A DNA stretch of 64,000 bases. Origin: Alistipes senegalensis (lineage in GTDB: Bacteria > Bacteroidota > Bacteroidia > Bacteroidales > Rikenellaceae). The translations under genes were made by a program, and so were the position numbers. Of this stretch, positions 61,254-64,000 are shown piece after piece (within the stretch, counting starts at the first letter, position 1; each line of letters opens with the position of its first letter). Below the pieces are notes generated by a model. The model did not search any database and was not told where the DNA came from. It saw nothing but the letters and a program-made list of their open reading frames with translations. Location: the NCBI GenBank assembly GCA_023664045.1, contig JAMPGH010000001.1, forward strand, positions 1,588,083 through 1,652,082. Reading direction: 5' to 3'.

Positions 61254-63179
61254 TTAGAGGGTTTCCAGTTCTTGGAGCCATGCGGCGGCCGATGCGTCCG
61301 AGGGCATGCGCCAGTCGCCGCGCGGCGAGAGGGCCACCGACCCGACTTTCGGACCGTCGGGCATGGCCGAGCGTTTGAATTGCTGGGCGAAGAAGCGACG
61401 GAAGAAGACGCCGAGCCATTTGAGGATCGTCGTCCGGTCGTAGCTGCCCCGGAATGCCGTCTCGGCCAGAAACAGGATCTTGGCCGGGCCGTATCCCAGC
61501 CGCAGGAAGTTGTAGAGGAAGAAGTCGTGCAGTTCGTAAGGACCCACCAGATCTTCGGTTTTCTGGGCGATGCGTCCCTCCTTGTCGGCCGGCAGCAGTT
61601 CGGGGCTCACCGGCGTGTCGATGATGTCCAGCAGCGTAGCCCGCGCCGCTTCGTCTTTTTCGACTTCGGCTGCCCGTCGTACCAGATGGCGCACCAGCGT
61701 CTTGGGTATGGAGGCGTTCACGCCGTACATCGACATCTGGTCGCCGTTGTAGGTCGCCCAGCCTAAGGCCAGTTCCGAGAGGTCGCCCGTGCCGACCACT
61801 ATTCCTCCTTCCATGTTGGCCACGTCCATCAGAATCTGCGTCCGTTCGCGGGCCTGCGCATTTTCGTAGGCCGCCGTCCGGTCTTCGGGATCCATGCCGA
61901 TGTCTTTCATGTGCTGGGTGCAGGCGTCGCGGATCGGAATCTCGCGGGTCGTTACGCCCAGTCGGCGCATCAGCTCCAGTGCGTTGTCGTGCGTGCGGTC
62001 CGTGGTGCCGAATCCCGGCATGGTGATGCCGACGATGCCGGTGCGTTCCAGATGGAGGAAGTCGAAGGCCCGAACGGTAACGAGCAGCGCCAGCGTCGAG
62101 TCGAGACCGCCCGAAATGCCGATCACGGCGCGTTTGCAGCCCGTATGTTGCAGCCTCCGGGCCAGTCCGTGCGCCTGCATGCGGAAGATCTCTTCGCAGC
62201 GTTCGTTGCGGTCGTCTTCGTCTTTGGGTACGAACGGCAGGGGATCGATATCGCGGTCGAGCGCCGCGGCCCGCAGCCCTTCGGGGATCTCCATTTCGAT
62301 GACGGTGTTTTCCGTTGCCGCTTCATGCTGGCGGAACGAGGTGTTGCGGCGGCGTTCGAAGTCGATCCGCTCCACATCCACGTCCGCTACGACCAGCTGT
62401 TCTTCTGCCGAGAAGCGTTCCGCTTCGCGCAGGATCGTGCCGTTTTCGGCAATGATGCCGTTGCCTGCGAAAACCAGATCGGTCGACGATTCGCCCATGC
62501 CGGCCGAGCAGTAGACGTAGGCCGAGAGCGTGCGTGCCGACTGCTGGGCGACCAACTGCCGCAGGTAGGCGTGTTTGCCCACCGCTTCGGGCGATGCCGA
62601 GAGATTGAAGATCACTTCGGCTCCGTGGAGCGCCAGATGCGACGAGGGCGGAATCGCGGTCCAGAGGTCTTCGCAGATCTCCACGCCGAACTCCGCACCG
62701 TTGACTTCGAACGTGAGGTCCGTGCCGAAATCGGCCTGCTGCCCTGCCGCTTCGATCTTCTCTTCCGCAATTCCGGCACCCGATGCGAACCAGCGGTTTT
62801 CGTAGAACTCCGAGTAGTCGGGAACATAGGTCTTGGGTACGACGCCCAGCACGCGGCCCTGCGTGAGTACGACGGCACAGTTGTAGAGCGTCGTGCCGTG
62901 GCGTAGCGGCGCTCCGACCAGAATCGTCAGAGGCAGCTTGCGCGTCGCGCGCACGATCTCCTCCAGCGCTTCGTCGGCCGCGTCGAGCAGCGTCGCCTGC
63001 AGCAGCAGATCGCCGCACGTGTATCCCGTTATGGCAAGCTCGGGAAACGCCACGATCTCCACGCCCCGGCGGGCGGCCTCTTCGGCCAGCGCTACGATCC
63101 GTGCGGCGTTGTATTCGCAGTCGGCGACCCGTACATGCGGGATCGCGGCCGCCACTTTCAGAAATCCGAAATTATCCAT
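61254..63179 (-). CDS. nadE: Glutamine-dependent NAD+ synthase
   Basis: The 641-residue protein has an N-terminal nitrilase-type glutaminase domain with the Glu-Lys-Cys triad: FPELAITGYTCG (Glu47), VPKTYVPDYSEFYENRW and VEICEDLW. The C-terminal synthetase domain has the P-loop GISGGLDSTLAL and GTGDLSELALGWATYNGDQ. It amidates deamido-NAD using glutamine and ATP, the last step of NAD synthesis. Confidence 0.97.
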   Translation of the reverse strand: MDNFGFLKVAAAIPHVRVADCEYNAARIVALAEEAARRGVEIVAFPELAITGYTCGDLLLQATLLDAADEALEEIVRATRKLPLTILVGAPLRHGTTLYNCAVVLTQGRVLGVVPKTYVPDYSEFYENRWFASGAGIAEEKIEAAGQQADFGTDLTFEVNGAEFGVEICEDLWTAIPPSSHLALHGAEVIFNLSASPEAVGKHAYLRQLVAQQSARTLSAYVYCSAGMGESSTDLVFAGNGIIAENGTILREAERFSAEEQLVVADVDVERIDFERRRNTSFRQHEAATENTVIEMEIPEGLRAAALDRDIDPLPFVPKDEDDRNERCEEIFRMQAHGLARRLQHTGCKRAVIGISGGLDSTLALLVTVRAFDFLHLERTGIVGITMPGFGTTDRTHDNALELMRRLGVTTREIPIRDACTQHMKDIGMDPEDRTAAYENAQARERTQILMDVANMEGGIVVGTGDLSELALGWATYNGDQMSMYGVNASIPKTLVRHLVRRAAEVEKDEAARATLLDIIDTPVSPELLPADKEGRIAQKTEDLVGPYELHDFFLYNFLRLGYGPAKILFLAETAFRGSYDRTTILKWLGVFFRRFFAQQFKRSAMPDGPKVGSVALSPRGDWRMPSDASAAAWLQELETL

Positions 63180-63570
63180 GACTGTCGGAATTGAAAATTA
63201 AAACCCGATTATATACTTTGATGTACCCGTGTTTATCGCCCCTTATTTTCAAATCCGACCGTTGTAGTTCGCGGCCGAAGGCCGCGTATTCAGGTCTGAC
63301 CCTTCCCCCCCCCTCCTCGGAGGGGACTTCGGTCGGAAAGCCGAAACTATTTACTTTCTTGACGGTCGGTGCATCAAGGGATGTAATCGTCAATGAAAAA
63401 TCAAGAATTGAAAATGGGCGCTTCGACTTCCCGTTTCGGAAATGGCTCGGGTTTCCGCAAATCGCGGCCGCGGGGGCGCCTCTGGCGCGAGCCGGTTTCG
63501 ACGGTAAGGCCGGGGCGGCCCTGCGAATCGATTTTTAATTTCTCATCCTTAATTTTTGATTGTTACTTGC
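63180..63570. repeat. Gene-free region with AT-rich repeats between nadE and pepT
   Basis: The 391-base gap holds AT-rich family arms at 63189-63205 (AATTGAAAATTAAAACC), 63393-63411 (GAAAAATCAAGAATTGAAAA) and, inverted, 63531-63561 (TTTTTAATTTCTCATCCTTA, ATTTTTGATTG). The last two bound a roughly 170-base element like those at 31384 and 56157. CCCTCCTCGGAGGGG near 63309 forms a hairpin. No gene was accepted. Confidence 0.6.
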
Positions 63571-64000
63571 TTATTCGCTCCATAGTTGCGCAAGGTTCAG
63601 AATCACCTGCTGGGCCTTGCGCATGGTCGTCAGCGAGCAGTATTCGAACTTGCCGTGGAAGTTCATGCCTCCGGTGAAAAGATTGGGACAGGGCAGGCCC
63701 ATGAACGAGAGGCGTGCGCCGTCCGTGCCGCCGCGAATGGGCCGCACGAGGGGTTTCACTCCGGCCTGCTCCATCGCCCGCAGCGCCTTGTCGATCACCT
63801 GCGGGTGGGGCTCCACCTGCTTGCGCATGTTGAAATATTGGTCGCGGAGGGTGAGCGTCAGTACGTCGTCTCCGTACTTCTTCTTGAGCAGGTCTACGGC
63901 CGACCAAAGGAAAACTTTCTTCTGCTCGAACTTCTCGGCGTCATGGTCGCGGATGATGTAGCTCACCGTGGCTTTTTCCACCGTGCCGTTGAGACCTACG
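63571..64000 (-). CDS. pepT: Peptidase T (tripeptidase), C-terminal part; gene runs past the window
   Basis: About 143 residues are visible. The frame stays open to the window edge, so the N-terminal metal-binding part lies outside. The visible part has DHDAEKFEQKK, the dimerisation and substrate region HPQVIDKALRAMEQAGV, RPIRGGTDGARLSFMGLPCPNLFTGG and NFHGKFEYCSL, with the conserved Gly-Gly-Thr-Asp and His of PepT. The M20B aminopeptidase removes N-terminal residues from tripeptides. Confidence 0.9.
   Translation of the reverse strand, partial: VGLNGTVEKATVSYIIRDHDAEKFEQKKVFLWSAVDLLKKKYGDDVLTLTLRDQYFNMRKQVEPHPQVIDKALRAMEQAGVKPLVRPIRGGTDGARLSFMGLPCPNLFTGGMNFHGKFEYCSLTTMRKAQQVILNLAQLWSE

Noticed and set aside
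1..64000. CRISPR arrays, insertion sequences with transposase, prophage genes, integrases, or a reverse transcriptase.
   Set aside because: No regularly spaced direct repeats and no ORFs with the relevant motifs were seen; the region is largely housekeeping.

Overview
The window looks like a chromosomal segment from a GC-rich gut-type Bacteroidetes, most probably Alistipes (Rikenellaceae). The base composition is near 60% G+C by eye, yet the promoters are of the Bacteroidetes type (TTTG, 19-21 bases, TAnnTTTG). Shine-Dalgarno sites are mostly missing and starts are preceded by A-rich leaders. Families typical of the phylum are present (DUF4923, a calycin-like lipoprotein, a DUF2156-GNAT fusion, a TonB receptor, sigma-54, class III ribonucleotide reductase). 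The genus is an inference; no rRNA is present.

Layout. 1-5050: a tRNA-Ser(CGA), a lipoprotein with a FadL/OmpP1 porin, a DMT exporter and a small basic Ser-rich ORF. 5060-11480: DsbD; ZupT and a Na+/Ca2+-type antiporter; MutY with a dolichyl-phosphate-mannose-synthase-like glycosyltransferase; an AlkD-like protein. 11570-18680: a large AsmA-like protein, a remnant repeat element, an MFS exporter with an LD-carboxypeptidase, and an NrnA-type DHH phosphoesterase. 18780-21850: a cobalamin riboswitch followed by nrdD and nrdG. 21970-32610: a complete de novo UMP pathway (pyrC, carA, carB, pyrK, pyrD, pyrF, a glutaredoxin-like ORF, pyrE, pyrB) on one strand. 32650-45960: a nearly complete IMP pathway (purE, K, L, C, F, M, N, H, D) plus folD; purB is absent. 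45957-54657 (minus): seven tightly packed genes (GH2-like protein, rlmH, TonB receptor, lipoprotein, nadC, sulfatase-fold membrane enzyme, DUF2156-GNAT). 54690-64000: asnS, rpoN and a PAP2-like protein on the plus strand; gdhA, DUF4923, nadE and the C-terminal part of pepT on the minus strand.

The two nucleotide pathways dominate the window, and each has a leader with the same plan: a strong promoter, a short ORF or structured stretch, and an intrinsic terminator just before the first structural gene. In the pyr leader the stop codon of a 33-codon ORF forms the first bases of the terminator stem, after a U-rich stretch, as in pyrBI-type attenuation. PyrB carries a C-terminal four-cysteine domain resembling the zinc domain of PyrI, without the nucleotide-binding allosteric domain.

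The intergenic DNA holds several repeat families: AT-rich inverted-repeat elements, CCCCGCTAAGAGCGGGG-type hairpins, three near-identical extended promoters, and two inverted copies 46 kb apart of a composite element with a hypervariable C-type-lectin-like (FISUMP-like) fragment. No CRISPR array, intact transposase, phage or reverse transcriptase was seen.
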